A DNA stretch of 64,000 bases from Platynereis dumerilii (Eukaryota; Annelida; Polychaeta; Phyllodocida; Nereididae), in NCBI GenBank assembly GCA_026936325.1, contig JAPTHN010000008.1, forward strand, positions 49,579,706 to 49,643,705, given 5' to 3'. A model generated the notes under the pieces. The model saw only the letters and a program-made list of their open reading frames with translations. It did no database searches and was not told the DNA's origin. A program made the translations under genes and the position numbers. Shown piece by piece: positions 10,984 to 24,197 of the stretch; position 1 is the stretch's first letter; each line of letters opens with the position of its first letter.

Positions 10984-13039
10984 ACCAGACAGGTTGATCA
11001 GAAAGGATGATTCCTTCCTTGTCAAAATATTGATATATTGTGAAAATTTGTAACATGCATACAGACAAGAATACAAGAATGTTTCCTTTACATTGAGTAC
11101 ATGCAAGTATGCACAGAAAAACGAGTACATAAACCAGTACATGAACCTGTGCATGAACCATACATGAACCAGTACATGAACCAGTTCATGAACCAGTACA
11201 TGAACCAATACATGAACCAGTACATCCACCAGTACATCCACCAGTACATCTTCTGCGATTTCTGAGAACATCGATTTTTCAGGGTCATGTGATCTCTTTG
11301 ACCATCAGAAAAACATGAAATTTTCAGGTCCGGCGATCTTTTAAACTGTCATAGCTACTGCAAAATATTCAGAAGATGAAAACTAGGGGAGAATTTGGCC
11401 TTTTCAGATCTGTTTTCAGATTCTCGGTATCTTAATTAGGACTGGAGTTATCGCATATTGAAATTATGGTACAATTCAGGAATATGAACTTTAGAAATAC
11501 CTAAAAAATGTAGTTTTTAACTTAAAATCACTGTATAACCAAAATGGTTGAATGAAAACATACATAATTTGCCAGGATTATGTAAACAGATGTTACAAAT
11601 AGGTCCAGGCAGGTTGATCAAAAAAGGATGATTCCTTCCTTGTCAAAATAATGATAAATTGTGAAAATTTGACAAAAAACATGAAATTTTCAGGGTCCGG
11701 CGATCTTTTTAACCATCGTAGCTACGACAAAATGTTCAGAAAATGAAAACTAGAGGAGAATATGGCCTTTCCAAATCTGTTTTCAGATTTCCTCTATCTT
11801 AATTAGGACCGGAGCTACGGCTGTTTGAAATGACGCTATCTTTGAGAAATGTGAAAAAAAATCATAAATTTTTCGCTCGTATTTTGACCTTTTGACCTTT
11901 ACAGTGCAACGTAGGCCAGTCCGAGGACCTTGAAAATTTACAGGAAGCTTCTAGGGTATTGTAGCAAGTATGTCTACAATTTTTGTAACAATATATTGAT
12001 TCCTTCTCTGTTAAAAAATACGAAATGTAAAAAATGCAAACATTTTTTCATGTTTGACCTTGAGTTTGACCTTGAAAAACATTTTCTACGTCAAAATTAA
12101 TATGCTATTCAGAAAGGCAGTAGGTAACAAAGGGGGGGTCAGTCATACATTGCAACCCTGTAGAATGAATATTTCCCTGTCAAATATGCAGAAATGTGTC
12201 ATTTTTTAGCATTTGTCGGTTAGCAATATTAAATAATTTTTCATAAATCCGGCGAAGAAGGTTCACAAAATATGATTAGATATTATGAATAAACAGGCCA
12301 ATGTTCATCTGTCACCAGTAAATCACAATGATATCTTGAAAAGAACATGGTGAAAAAAATAGCTGAAAATGGCACTTTTTCAAACTTTTTCGGGTCAAAT
12401 GACCTTGAAAAATGAGGTCAAGGTCAAATTTAAAGGTCATTTTGGGCTTATTAGGTGTATGTTTGGGGGGGTTTACTATGACATGTTATGAGCTAACATC
12501 GATATTTCAAGGTGAAATTCTCAAGGTCACCGGTTTTGGTGATGCGGTATGACTTTAAAATTGCATAACTCAAGAACCGGTAACCAAAATGAAAAATGAA
12601 AAGTTGATGCAAATGTCCCGTGAGTTTGGGCATGTTTTGGCACCATCGGTATGACTCTACGACTTACGGATTATGAGATCCCGCGATAGACCTTAAACCA
12701 TAAAAATGGACTTTGTACAACGTGACCTTGACCTACTTTCATGAAAGTAGGTCAAACTGTGAAGAAGGTATCTGGGACCTTTCCATGTACCGGAAGATGA
12801 AAACCGGTAATAACCGGATGAGGTACATGTATTTGAAATATTGCGAAATCCGACTTTGAAAGGCCCTGTGACCTTGAAAAATAGGTCAAGGTCAATTTTT
12901 TCAAAATGGTTCTCTTGTATTTTTGTAGGCTACGTATATGAATTTTTTGAACATTTTCCGAAGAGGTTTATCCGGCAAGAATAATAATAAAAATAATACC
13001 GATTACAAGAAACTTCACCTATGTGTAGGTGAAGTTTAA
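10984..13039 (-). mobile_element. Dispersed repeat module A, copy 2, with VNTR
   Basis: Starts with a fragment of module A interior (10984-11048) fused to a CATGAACCAGTA VNTR (11110-11251). A full module A body follows: two copies of the CATGAAATTTTCAGG domain (about 11308 and 11669), a TGACCTTGA-rich section, an AAT run and one terminal hairpin ending at about 13037. Module B copy 2 abuts the terminal hairpin. The VNTR links module A to module C, which carries the same VNTR behind a CTAG hairpin end. Confidence 0.6.
11110..11251. repeat. 12-bp VNTR (ATGAACCAGTAC)
   Basis: About eleven tandem 12-bp units with small variants. Open frames through it (MYWF/VDVL repeats) are artefacts. Confidence 0.88.
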
Positions 13040-14417
13040 CTAGAAATGAGTAACTGCAAGCAGTAACAAAACTTCACCTAGAAATATTGGTCGAAATGAA
13101 AAACGAAATGACAGAAGTAATTTGAAAAGTTCCAAAGTAATTTGAAAAGTAATTTGAAACGTAATTTGAAAAGTAATTTGAAACGTAATTTGAAAAGTAA
13201 TTTCAAAGTAATTTGAAACGTACTTGGAAAAGTAATTTCAATGGTAATTTCAATGCAAAAGCAACATGTCAAGTAACATGACAAGTAAATTGACAAGTAA
13301 ATTGACAAGTGCATTGACAAGTACATTGACAAGTACTTTAACAAGTACTTTGACAAGTACATTGACAAGTACTTTGACAAGTACATTGACAAGTACATTG
13401 ACAAGTACATTGACAAGCACATTGACAAGTACTTGAATATTGTACATGTACCTGACCAATACCCGCAGACCATAACCTGTACCAAGCCTGTACATAATTT
13501 CATAACTCTAGGTGAAATGCTGAGGTAACAGTGAGCAATTCCAAAATGGCCACCATTTTGTGTCAGACATTTTGAATTTCTCCACACGTGCGTGAACAAT
13601 ACCCACAAGCCAATACCCGTACCAAATTTCATAACTGTATTTGAAATACTAAGGTCACAGTAGGCAATCAAAATATGACAGCCATTTTGATTTAACTTGA
13701 AATATGAATTTTTCGCATAAAAAACATCTGAATGAGTATTTCTACTTGAATCAGTCACAAACAAAATAACTATATGAAAATTGCATGGTGTTCAAGGTCA
13801 TTGAAAATAGCTCATTTTTGCACTAAAATTTGCCAATTGACCTTGAAAAATTAGGTCAAGGTCAAATGTGAAGGTCAATTTGGGGTTAATGGAAAAAAAG
13901 AATAGCAGTTTACTATAGCATGTTATCAGCCAAAATCGATATTTCATGGTGAAATGACAAAGGTCACCAATTTTGATGACTTACCAATGTTTAAAATTAC
14001 GTAACTCATAATCCGGCCATAGAAATGCAACCACAATACACCCACAGATGTCCCGTTAGTCAAGCAACATTTTGCCACAATTTGGGCCACTTTCAGTAAA
14101 AAATGTGCAATTGCATAAGAATAAACCATAAAACACTAAAAGTGGTCATACGGGACATTGACCTTGACCTACATTCACGAAAATTGGGTCAAATTATGTA
14201 AAAGGACTTTTAAACAAACTTCCTAAAAGAACAATGAAATCCAGCTATAAACGAAAAAGTTATTGCCATTTGAAATTTTTTGAAGGCCAACTTTGAAGTG
14301 ACCTCTGACCTTGAAAAATGGTCCGGTGTCAAAAAAACTCGGGCAATGTAATGAGGGCATATGAGGCTCCGTTCATGAATTTTTTGAGGGTAGGTTAGGG
14401 TGAAAGAATAATAATAA
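13040..14417 (-). mobile_element. Helitron-like module B, copy 2
   Basis: Same organisation as copy 1: plus-strand CTAG (13040-13043), a hairpin around GTAACTGC-AA-GCAGTAAC, AAAACTTCACCTAGAAAT, an irregular AAGTAATTTGAA array, a 12-bp VNTR (13262-13434), then a TGACCTTGA-rich body ending AGGGTGAAAGAATAATAAT. It begins directly after the terminal hairpin of module A copy 2 and is followed at once by module F2. Confidence 0.62.
13262..13434. repeat. 12-bp VNTR (ACATTGACAAGT)
   Basis: About 14 copies of the same 12-bp unit as at 5041-5145, located at the same place in module B. Confidence 0.9.
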
Positions 14418-14421
14418 TAAA

Positions 14422-16716
14422 CTAGAACCCTGTAACTGACCAAGGTCAGTGACTAAGAATTTACCATGCACATGATTCCAGTTTATGGAGCATAGGCAAA
14501 AGAACTTGTTAGAAAACTATGATATTTAAAATCCAGTGTTGGTAAAACTGTGCCACCATAGTGATGTACAGAGCCACAATGATGCACAGTGCCACAATGA
14601 TGCACAGTGCCACCATGATGCACAGTGCCACCACGATGCACAGTGCCACCACGATGCACAGTGCCACCACGATGCACAGTGCCACCATGATTCACAGTGC
14701 CACCACGATGCACAATGCCACAATGATGCACAGTGCCACAATGATGCACACTGCCACCATGATGCACAGTGCCACCACGATGCACAGTGCCACCATGATG
14801 CATAGTGCCACTATGATGCACAGTGCCACCACGATGCACAGTGCCACCATGATGCACAGTGACACCATGATGCACAGTGACACCATGATGCACAGTGACA
14901 CCATGATGCACTGTGCCACCATGATGCACAATTATGATAACCCTGAGCGCATAATAAGAGTGAAAGCTGATGTTCCACTATCTGTAGAGCTACAGTCATT
15001 TGCTAAGGTGTGGGAAAGATGAATTTTTAAGGGTTCACCGATCTTTTTAGCTGTCAATGCTACAGGAAAATACACATTAGATTAAATTAAGAGGAGAATC
15101 TGAGCTTTCCAAAACTGCTTGTGTCATTCATGTAGCTTTATTAGAACCGGAGATAGAGCCCATTGAAATAACGGTAAAATTGTGATATTTCATCGAAAAA
15201 CTATCCCTGAAAAATGTCAAATTTTGAACTTCAATTTGCTCCCGAAGGCAAACGGTTTAAAGGAGAGACTTGAAATTGCACAAACTACTGTAAATGTGTT
15301 TGGACTATACCCCCAAATATTATTGAATTTTTTGAAGATGGATTTCTGAGTTTAAAAAATGCAAAGATGCCAAATCATGACCAAAAACATGAATTTTTCA
15401 GGGTCGGGCGATCTTTTTAATTAGTAGAGATACGTTAAAATGTATAGAAAACAAATACTAGACGAGAATCTCGGCTTTCCAAATGTGTTTTTATTTTTCC
15501 TGTAACTTAATTAGAACTGGAGATACAGACCGTCAAAGTATGGGTACCTGTGCAATGTTGACAAATCAGCAGGTCAATTTTGCAGTCATTTCTTGACCTT
15601 TTGACCTCAATTGTGTAATGTAGGTCAATCCGAGGGCCTTCAAATTTTGCATGGGGCCTCTAGGGTATTATGGCACCGAATTCTGAAGAGATAATACAAA
15701 TCCCTCCATTGCTTCCCTGTTAAGAAAAGTATAATGTCTGAAATGTCCAATTTCGCCTAATATTTGACCTTGACTTTGACCTTGAAAATACCTTTCTAGG
15801 TCAAAACCAATATTTTCCCCAAATTGGCAATGTGTGACAAAGGGGGGGTCATTTAATTGTTGGAACTGTGTAGGACCAATATTTACCTGTCATCAGGGCA
15901 AAAATAGGGTGTTTTTACATGTGGCGCAGTATGCAATATTCGTGATTTTTTAACAAATCAGCATGAAAAGATATCTGAATTCCGATTTCCAGAATGAAAC
16001 AAACTGGCTGGTGCCTTCCAGAAACCAGAAGATGAGACTGATATGTGAAAAAAAAGATAATTTTCAGAATTTCTGAAAATTGCCCATATTTGAACTTCGA
16101 GGGGTCAAATGACCTTGAAAAATGAGGTCAAGGTCAAATCTGAAGGTCAGTATGGGGTTTTTGGGGGCATGTTAAGGGTAGTTTGTTGTACATTTACATG
16201 ACCTAAAATGACTCCTTCATGGTGTTTTCATGACCCACATGCCATATTCGGCGGACTCATTTCACCAAAATGGCCGCTGCTCCGTAACCGTTGCAAATAT
16301 CCAAATGAAAATTACGCGTGCACACAGCCCCAGATACTGGCCATCTTTCAGTGTAATCAGCATTTCTCTACCTGCTTTCGTTTTTGAGTAAATTGGGAAA
16401 AACCTAAAACAGTGTTTTTTTCATAGCTCCGGTTCCGCTTGAGTGATTTCAAAAATGTTTGTACCTGAATACAGCCTAGTACTTTTGACTTAGACATGAC
16501 CTGTACAATGATGCCACCTGCAATAGTTGCCGAGTAATAGGCCATCTAAATTTCCGGAATTTCATGTTTGAAAGGCCCTGTGACCTTGAAAAATAGGTCA
16601 AGGTCATGTTTTTTGGGTGTGGCCCAGTTTTAGTCCTAGAGGCACCTTGTGACCAAGTTTCGTGAAAATCGGAGAAAAAAAGTGTGTCGGAATAATAAGA
16701 ATAATACCAAAAACAA
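14422..16716 (-). mobile_element. Helitron-like module F2, copy 1
   Basis: Plus-strand CTAG (14422-14425) is followed by the hairpin CTGACC-AA-GGTCAG, extended by GT-AC pairs with one mismatch, and the subterminal motif AAGAATTTACCAT. An 18-bp VNTR comes next, then two diverged copies of the CATGAATTTTTCAGGG domain (about 15022 and 15388), a TGACCTTGA-rich body and a tail of AATAATACCAAAAACAA. Its far-end hairpin is missing because module C copy 2 starts there. Noncoding. Confidence 0.6.
14556..14932. repeat. 18-bp VNTR (CACCATGATGCACAGTGC)
   Basis: About 20 tandem units with C/T and A/C variants. The 18-bp period keeps several frames open on both strands (HDAQCH, TMMHSA, VHHGGT); none is a real protein. 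Confidence 0.93.
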
Positions 16717-17340
16717 CTAGTAGACGTAACCGCGAGCGGTAACAAAACTTCACCTACTGTGGTACCAGTAACTCGAACAGACACAGGTAGATGAGCAGGT
16801 AAAAAGTACATGGAAAAGGATACTGGAATCCTACTGTAATAAATTGCAGTACATGCAAGTATCCAAAGAAAAACACATAGACCTGTACATGAACCAATAC
16901 GTGAGCCAGTACATGCACCAGTTCAATGTACTCGTACAGTGCACCAGTACAGTGCACCAGTACAGTGCACCAGTACAGTGCACCAGTACAGTGCACCAGT
17001 ACAGTGCACCAGTACAGTGCACCAGTACATTCACCGTTACATTTACCAGTACATTTACCAGTACATGTACCAGTACCTGTACCAAGTACATGCACCAAGT
17101 ACATGCACCAAGTACATGCACCAAGTACATGCACCAGTACAATGTACCAGCACAATGTATCAGTAAAATGCACCGGTACAATGTACCTACATGGGCCAAT
17201 ACATGGACCAGTACATCCCCTGCAATTTCTGAAAACATAAATTTTTCAGGGTAGGGCCATCTTTTTGACTGTCAGAGATTCAAGAAAATGTTCAAATTCC
17301 ATAGTTAGAGGAGAATTTGGGCTTTCCAAATCAGTACAGC
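16717..17340 (-). mobile_element. Helitron-like module C, copy 2 (partial)
   Basis: CTAG (16717-16720), hairpin GTAACCGC-GA-GCGGTAAC, AAAACTTCACCTACTG, then a mixed VNTR (16880-17215) and about 110 bp of module A start before similarity ends. It abuts module F2 copy 1, showing head-to-tail assembly. Confidence 0.55.
16880..17215. repeat. 12/13-bp VNTR (CACCAGTACAGTG)
   Basis: The central part (about 16935-17030) has a 13-bp period, CACCAGTACAGTG. The rest is a looser 12-16-bp pattern built on CAGTACAT and ACATGCACCA. Frames through it (APVQCTST) are artefacts. Confidence 0.88.
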
Positions 17341-19020
17341 CATAATTCAAGTTGCCTGTTTTTCTTTTGTCATGCATCATGTCCACGAAACAAGACGAAA
17401 TCTTGCTTCATTCTGTGACTCTCTGCTGAGTTTTAATTGACCATGAAGTGTTTATAGACTGTTACATTTTTCGCCTCTTTGTGCTACTGTTTCCCTATTG
17501 GAATGAGTGTCCCTTTAAACAGATGTCCAATGTGTCCTGTCAGTCATCCAATTAGGACCTCAACAGATCCCTTGGCTGATACTTATCAGCTGTCACTTGC
17601 AAGGTGGCCACGTGCCCCCAGTGCACCCCAATCACATCAAAGGATTCTTATTTACCATTCTTGTCCACAAAAAGTTATTTTTTTAGCTGCAGATCTTAAA
17701 CCTGTTCTATAATACCAAGTGAAAAGTACTCACTTTTAGGGTCATGCCTCTATGTATGTCAGTTGAACTAACAGCACTTATTTTCCTTTACCAAAAATAT
17801 TTATCAAAAGATTAAAAAAGTCTGAGCAGCAGACCGACCGTCCACAGCACCTCCAACATAATGGGAATTGGGAAAGGGGGGGGGGGTGGTGTGTATGTCA
17901 GTTGAACTAACAGCCAAAGAAAAAACAACTCATCCACAGGTGCTTATTGACACATGTATTTATGAATAGATGATCAATCAGTCGATCAATGAACCAATCA
18001 ATAAATCTGCCTGTCTGTCCGTCTATCTATCTACCATCTTTCTGCTTATCATCTATCTTTGTATCTCCCTGTCTATATCCCTGTCTATTTCCCTTTCTAC
18101 CTCCATCTCCCCCCCCCCCCGTCCACTCCCTCCCCTTCAGGGCTATCTTCAATCACGATTCACTTGTGACTTTAACATTGTGTAAAACTGTCTTGTAAAC
18201 ATGATTTCCCATCACATATCTGGTACTTCTGTGTACATGAGCAGGCATACATACATCATGTGTCATCCATTATCCATCTACAACTACATCCTAGAAGTTT
18301 AGGCCTATTGGCAGTTATTAAAGACAACACATGTGGATGTTCAACTATTGTTTCTGTATCAATGTCTTGTTTATTTTGTCATCATTGTTTTAATTATGAT
18401 ATACATGTAATATAAGTGAGCATCAGCAGCATGATAGAATATCAATCTGACTAAACTTTCATATAGTAAAAAGTCCACTTACTTTATTTCCCTTGATCAG
18501 ACTCAGAGCATCTATGTCATGTGATCCATGAATATGTGTTGTACTGCAGAAAGAGGTATCCAAATTTATAAGTGTCCTCCTTGTTCTACAACACTTCTTC
18601 ACTGAAGGGCATATTGCCCAGAACTGACTTATAAGGAGGCCATGTCTAGATGTGAAGCCCCCCCCCTTCTTATCAGCTCTCTGCTATTTGCCCCCATCAT
18701 TGTTTTGTTCACCATAAACAGACCATGCACACTTAATAGACTGTTTGGTCTCTTTTTGCCAAGAACATGTGGTCAATGTCACCAGCTGTGTCCTGTCAGT
18801 CATCCAATTAACTCTAGATACCTGACCCTCCCTGACTTTAAAGGGAACTATTTTACCCCTTTTTGAAATAAAAAGTATTTTCTTATAGATAATGAAGTTG
18901 TGCTTTTGTCATGGTGTTAATTTTGTAGCACTTATTTCAGAGATAAGGCCCCACGTAACATTTTATAATTTGTTTGTTTGAAGTGTTGTTTATAATTTAA
19001 AGAAATCTTTGGTTGTCAAG
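17341..19020. other. Unclassified sequence with simple repeats
   Basis: No gene recognised. It holds a G-run (17876-17886), a CTAT/CTGT-rich stretch (18020-18110) and C-runs. A 21-bp word, TATGTCAGTTGAACTAACAGC, occurs twice (about 17755 and 17895). GTGTCCTGTCAGTCATCCAATTA is shared between about 17535 and 18790, suggesting an old diverged repeat. Confidence 0.4.
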
Positions 19021-19046
19021 AGTGAGCCAGAGTAAAAGTAGAAGTC

Positions 19047-19047
19047 A

Positions 19048-19117
<70 letters not shown>
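19047..19117. repeat. (ATCT)n microsatellite
   Basis: About 17 near-perfect tetranucleotide units. The YLSI-repeat frame across it is an artefact. Confidence 0.95.
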
Positions 19118-19242
19118 ATTATCTATCTACCTATGTTATCCATAGATCTGGCTATCCATATTCATGTATCTGCTTATACTAGACAAGATTTCTCATTCTA
19201 TCTTTATGTATGCACTGCTCACACTTAAAACACTTCTAATTA

Positions 19243-19432
19243 AGGGACCGCTCAGAATTTATGACTGGGATGTTGGGAGTTTTGCTGGAACTTCCCATTA
19301 AAAATTGATACCCCCCCCCCTTGAGTATCATGCAGATTTTTAGTACCCCACCCCTAGGTTTCACACGTATTTTATAATGTGCACTGATCTCGCGCAATAT
19401 CCCTTCATGGTGTTTTGAAAGTTTCACTGAAA
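19243..19432 (+). mobile_element. AGGGACC-type MITE, left part
   Basis: Starts AGGGACCGCTCAGAATTTAT and carries the TTGATACCCCCCC and TTTAGTACCCCACCCC blocks seen in inverted order in the full element at 39118-39537. The other terminal repeat is absent. Confidence 0.6.
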
Positions 19433-19540
19433 AAAATTGAGAATTGGCTGCATCAGGCTACATTTTACTATTATGTACTAATATTCTGTTTTCTTCACTC
19501 GAAGTTGAACACTACTTCAGAGCAAATTCGAGTTAATACA

Positions 19541-19700
19541 TGGATGGCTTATTGGGGCTTTTTAAAAGTCCTGTATTTATGCACTTGGTAGGCTAATTGA
19601 GACAGGAGGAGGACACAGCAATGAAGAAAAGTATGATTGAAACAGCCATACAACGAAGTCCAGGTGACCTGACAAGAAGAGCTGGATGCTAACAACCCTC
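19541..19700 (-). mobile_element. tRNA-derived SINE, truncated copy
   Basis: Matches the body of the SINE at 3071-3271 (the plus-strand block CTGTATTTATGCACTTGGTA and flanks) but lacks the A and B boxes, so it is 5'-truncated. Confidence 0.65.
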
Positions 19701-19719
19701 CCCCCACCCCAAATTACGC

Positions 19720-21573
19720 TATCATTGAGAAATGTGAAAAAAAGTCGTCAATTTTTCGCTATCTGTCTGAATGAATGAGAAATATGATAGAACAGAATAG
19801 AACATAACAGAATAGAATAGAATAATAAGACATGAGATTATATGAGAGGAGAGGACTGTCTGTGTTCTTTATCTTTTAAACCGTCATAGCTACGACAAAA
19901 TGTTCAGAAGATGAAAACTAGAGGAGAATTTGGTCTTTTCAAATCTGTTTACAGATTCTCTGTATCTTAATTAGAACCGGAGTTGTCGCAGATTGAAATT
20001 ATGGTACAATTCAGGAATATGAACTTTCGAAATACCTGAAAAACTGTAGTTTTTAACTTAAAATCACTGTATAACCAAAACGGTTGAATGAAAACATATA
20101 TAATTTGCCAGGATTATGTAAACAGATTTTACAAAGAGGTCCAGGCAGGTTGATCAAAAAAGGATGATTCCTTCCTTGTCAAAATAATGATAAATTATGT
20201 AAATTCGGAAAAAAACATGAAATTTTCAGGGTCTGGCGATCTTTTTAACCGTCGTAGCTACGACAAAATGTTCAGAAAATGAAAACTAGAGGAGAATATG
20301 GCCTTTCCAAATCTGTTTTCAGATTTCCTCTATCGTAATTAGGAGCGGAGCTACGGCCGTTTGAAATGACGCTATCTTTGAGAAATGTGAAAAAAAATCA
20401 TAAATTTTTGGCTCGTTTTTCGACCTTTTGACCTTTACAGTGCAACGTAGGCCAGTCCGAGGACCTTGAAAATGTACAGGAAGCTTCTAGAGTATTGTAG
20501 CAAGTATGTCTACAATTTTTGTAACAATATCTTGATTCCTTCTCTGTTAAAAAATACGAAATGTAAAAAATGCAAAAATTTTTGTCATGTTTGACCTTGA
20601 GTTTGACCTTGAAATACATTTTCTAGGTCAAAATTAATATGCTATTCAGAAAGGCAGTAGGTAACAAAGGGGGGGTCAGTCATGCATTGCAACCCTGTAG
20701 AATGAATATTTCCCTATCAAATATGCAGAAATGTTTCATTTTTTAGCATTTGTCGGTTAGCAATATTTGAAAATTTTTCATAAATCCGGAGAAGGAGGTA
20801 CACAAAATATGATTAGATATTATGAATAAGCAGGCCAATGTTCATCTGTCACCAGTAAATCACAGTGATATCTTGAAAAAAACATGGTGAAAAAAATTGC
20901 TGAAAATGGCACTTTTTCAAACTTTTCTGGGTCAAATGACCTTGAAAAATGAGGTCAAGGTCAAATTTAAAGGTCATTTTGGGCTTATTAGGTGTAAGTT
21001 TGGGGGGGTTTACTATGACATGTTATGAGCTAACATCGATATTTCAAGGTGAAATTCTCAAGGTCACCGGTTTTGGTGACGCGGTATGACTTTAAAATTG
21101 CATAACTCAAGAACCGTTAACCAAAATGAAAAATGAAAAGTTTATGCAAATGTCCCGTGAGTTTGGGCATGTTTTGGCACCATCAGTATGACTCTGCGAC
21201 TTACGGATTCTGAGATCCCGCGATAGACCTTAAACCATAAAAATGGACTTTGTACAATGTGACCTTGACCTACTTTCATGAAAATGGGTCACACTGTGTA
21301 GAAAGTGTCTGGGACCTCTCCATGTACCAGAAAGTGAAAACCGGTAATAAGCGGACGAGGTACATGTATTTGAAATATTGCGAAATCCGACTTTGAAAGG
21401 CCCTGTGACCTTGAAAAATAGGTCAAGGTCAATTTTTTCAAAATGATTCTCTTGTATTTTTGTAGGCTACGTATATGAATTTTTTGAACATTTTCCGAAG
21501 AGGTTTATCCGGGAAGAATAATAAAAATAATACCGATTACAAGAAACTTCACCTATGTGTAGGTGAAGTTTAA
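19720..21573 (-). mobile_element. Dispersed repeat module A, copy 3
   Basis: Opens with a displaced piece of module A, then the AATAG-rich header. Two copies of the repeated domain follow, the second with GTCGTAGCTACGAC at 20251-20264 and preceded by ATGAAATTTTCAGGGTC near 20218. The TGACCTTGA-rich body ends in one AAACTTCACCTA hairpin. Module C copy 3 begins immediately after it. Confidence 0.6.
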
Positions 21574-21955
21574 CTAGTAGACGTAACCGCGAGCGGTAAC
21601 AAAACTTCACCTACTGTTGTACCAGTAACTCGAACAGACACAAGTAGATGAGCAAGTAAAAGGTACATGGAAAAGTACACAGGAATCATACATAATTACG
21701 TAACATGAATACAGACAAGAATACAAGAATGTTTCCTGTACATTGCAAGCATGCACAGAAAAACGAGTACATAAACCAGTACATTAACCAGTACATGAAC
21801 CAGTGCATGAACCACACATGAACCAGTTCATGAACCAGTACATGAACCAGTACATGAACCAGTACATGAACCAGTACATGAACCAATACATGAACCAGTA
21901 CATGAACCAGTACATGAACCAGTGCATGAACCAGTACATGAACCAGTACAGTCCA
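21574..21955 (-). mobile_element. Helitron-like module C, copy 3 (partial)
   Basis: CTAG (21574-21577), hairpin GTAACCGC-GA-GCGGTAAC, AAAACTTCACCTACTG and a 12-bp VNTR. Similarity to the other copies stops at the end of the VNTR, so no body is present. Confidence 0.55.
21765..21950. repeat. 12-bp VNTR (ATGAACCAGTAC)
   Basis: About 15 copies with few variants. MNQY and VHVL frames across it are artefacts. Confidence 0.92.
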
Positions 21956-21960
21956 ACTCA

Positions 21961-22328
21961 CAGAACACTGGCCTGTGTACTGATTGTCACTGATTGATTT
22001 ACCTAGTTTCGTCTCGTTTTCGTGTGAATTCGTGACCCCCTGGTGTGATTTCATTGACCATGAACTCTTAATAGGCAGTAGTATAGCTACAAGTAGCTAC
22101 TGTATATTCCATGTTGCATATTGGGTCCTTTAAGAGCACATGTGTTCAATCTCAGCCTCAGCCATTTATCAACTGTTAACCAGCTCCTGAGCTAGCCTCC
22201 TTGATTGCCTTTAAAAGGAACCATCTGGAAAAGAGGTGCCAGTTTTACCCCTTCCACAATGCAACTGGTAATCTGGTATAATGCTCATATTGCTAATATG
22301 TCTCTCTTTTTCTATCTATACATGTATC
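21961..22328. other. Spacer, nothing recognised
   Basis: Noncoding sequence with a short CTATCTATG-type run just before the hAT insertion. Parts faintly resemble 17390-17720, perhaps an old shared repeat. Confidence 0.4.
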
Positions 22329-23032
22329 TATGTATCCAGGGGCGGCGCTAGTGTTGTCAGCACCCTAGGCAAGATAAAGGTATTCGCCCCTTTCAGCTGA
22401 GGGGGTCTGGGGGTCCTCCCCCAGGAAATTTGAAATCCTAGATGCTCTGAGATGCATTCTGGAGCATTTGAAACTCAAATAACAGTGTCATGATCATTGT
22501 CTATTTTACATGTAAACACCCAACTTTCAAGTGTTATCATTAAAATATTACCAGTTGATAATATGTAAGCCCATATGTAATTGCTTATATTTTATCCTGT
22601 TCTTTTAGAGATACATTTCTATTTAAAATTAGGTACACGTTTATCCCATGCAGCTGTGTTGTTGTAAGTAAAGCCATGTGACTGGCCCATTAATCACAAG
22701 GACTACCCCAACCCCAAAAACACTTTGTAGATACACCATTGTGCCTATGAGTAATTCTAACCTAACCTTGTATGTAACTTGATGACAAGCTTCTGGGCTG
22801 CTATGGTACCCCTCTACCCCCCTTCTTCTGGTGTCAATTAAATACACTAGCTGTAACTGGAGTGATCATTATTTAATTGAATAAAATAGAAAAAAATCAT
22901 TGAGCACCTGATTTCATAATGCAATAACTGATAATAACACAAAATTGAAATAGAGTAACATTTTTAAGCTTGATCTTTCCCGTACATTTTACCATTCTAA
23001 TAAAAAAAAATGTTCACAAAACATGTAGCAGC

Positions 23033-24134
23033 CATAGGCGTCGGAGCAACATCTGACCTAGGGGGGCTGAACTGGCAGGTCGGCTGGATGGGGGGGGGGG
23101 GGGGGGGGTTGGGGGGGGACAGGTCATAGTTTGACATGAAAAAAATAAAACAGTTATAGGCCCACTTCAATTTACACCACCCAGAGAATCACTTTGCTGA
23201 AGTGATTTATACATACATGATTATTACATATTTTGATACTTGGAACATCCTGCATTTTGCCACAGTTCCAAAAGAAACAAATTCAAGATTAATTTACGGA
23301 GACACACATGTCTGCAATTTCCTGAAGATCAGTCTTAGCTGGGTCATGGTTGACCTCAGGTAGGTCTTCAGTCTGCCGAGAGATGAGAATGACCTCTCTG
23401 CAGCAACTGAACATTCAATTCAATAGGCAAAGTAAATGCCTAATATGATTTACCGGAAGTTAAATGTTTTGCACTTAGCGAAAAAAAAAAAAAGGAGCTG
23501 ACCAATACTCTTTTGCCTTTTCATATTAAATGTTAGCAAGTATTTTGAATGTCCTCTCCTCTCTCTGGACAAGGTCCGTATGAGGATTATCTCAGAGAGG
23601 GCCTCCAGGATCCTGTCTCATGACTGAATCACTTTTTCAAAACGTGAATCATGAAACACTATCTTTTGTACATCTGTTCATGATGCATCAACTGTGGCCC
23701 TTCTCCTTCAGCATCCAGTGAAATATTTGATTCATTTTTAAGGGGGGTTTAGCAGAGCTAAATAACTTGTAAATGCACCCTTTATTCAATAGCTGCACCA
23801 CAGACAGACTCCTCAACACGGTGACAACAGGACCTACATCGCTTCCAGAAGGATAAACAGTTCATGGTTTATCAAGACTGTTGACAGCTGCAGTTTAGGA
23901 CCTTTTAGAAGTGCCACTTTCAGCTCGAAGGAAACATTATTTGTAGCCACATAGTCCTGAACACATGTTATGTGTTAAGTCCTTGGCTGTTGACTGGCAT
24001 TGTTTTTGTTTTAAAACATTGAATAATTCAACATAGTGACATCCTGAACCTGGGGGGGGGGGGCTGAATGATATTTACCTCCAACCTGGGGGGGCTGTCG
24101 CCCCCACAGCCCCCCCTGCTCTGACACCTATGAA
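23033..24134. mobile_element. Nested hAT relic inside the larger hAT element
   Basis: Inverted ends CATAGGCGTCGGAGCA and CATAGGTGTCAGAGCA, each followed by G-rich sequence. A TGTAGCA word lies close outside both ends and may be the target duplication, although it is not flush. On the minus strand it encodes a hAT C-terminal domain (23294-23422). Confidence 0.65.
23294..23422 (-). pseudogene. hAT transposase C-terminal dimerisation fragment
   Basis: The minus-strand translation contains SVAAERSFSSLGRLKTYLR followed by STMTQLRL and ends at a TAA about 13 codons later. The ERSFS-L--LKTYLRSTM---RL pattern is diagnostic of the hAT family dimerisation domain. A stop lies in frame just upstream, so only about 40 residues remain open. 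It comes from a dead transposase gene within the nested element. Confidence 0.8.
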
Positions 24135-24197
24135 TTGTAGCATGTGTAGGGCTTACTTCAGATACGTTGTACAGCAAGAAAGCCTGAAACAATATCA

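Noticed and set aside
13078-13764. 228-residue minus-strand frame in module B
   Set aside because: It runs through the 12-bp VNTR and adjoining repeat. The start differs between copies, and nothing resembles a known protein.
14483-15022. Long overlapping frames such as VHHGGT and TMMHSA repeats
   Set aside because: 18-bp VNTR keeps five frames open at once; this is not protein evidence.
16754-17254. Cys/Thr-rich frames (APVQCTST, GALYWCTV)
   Set aside because: Translation of a 13-bp minisatellite in rotating frames.
17755-17915. Pair of 21-bp direct repeats (TATGTCAGTTGAACTAACAGC) as a target duplication
   Set aside because: Too long for a usual duplication, and the sequence between has no element ends; more likely local duplication.
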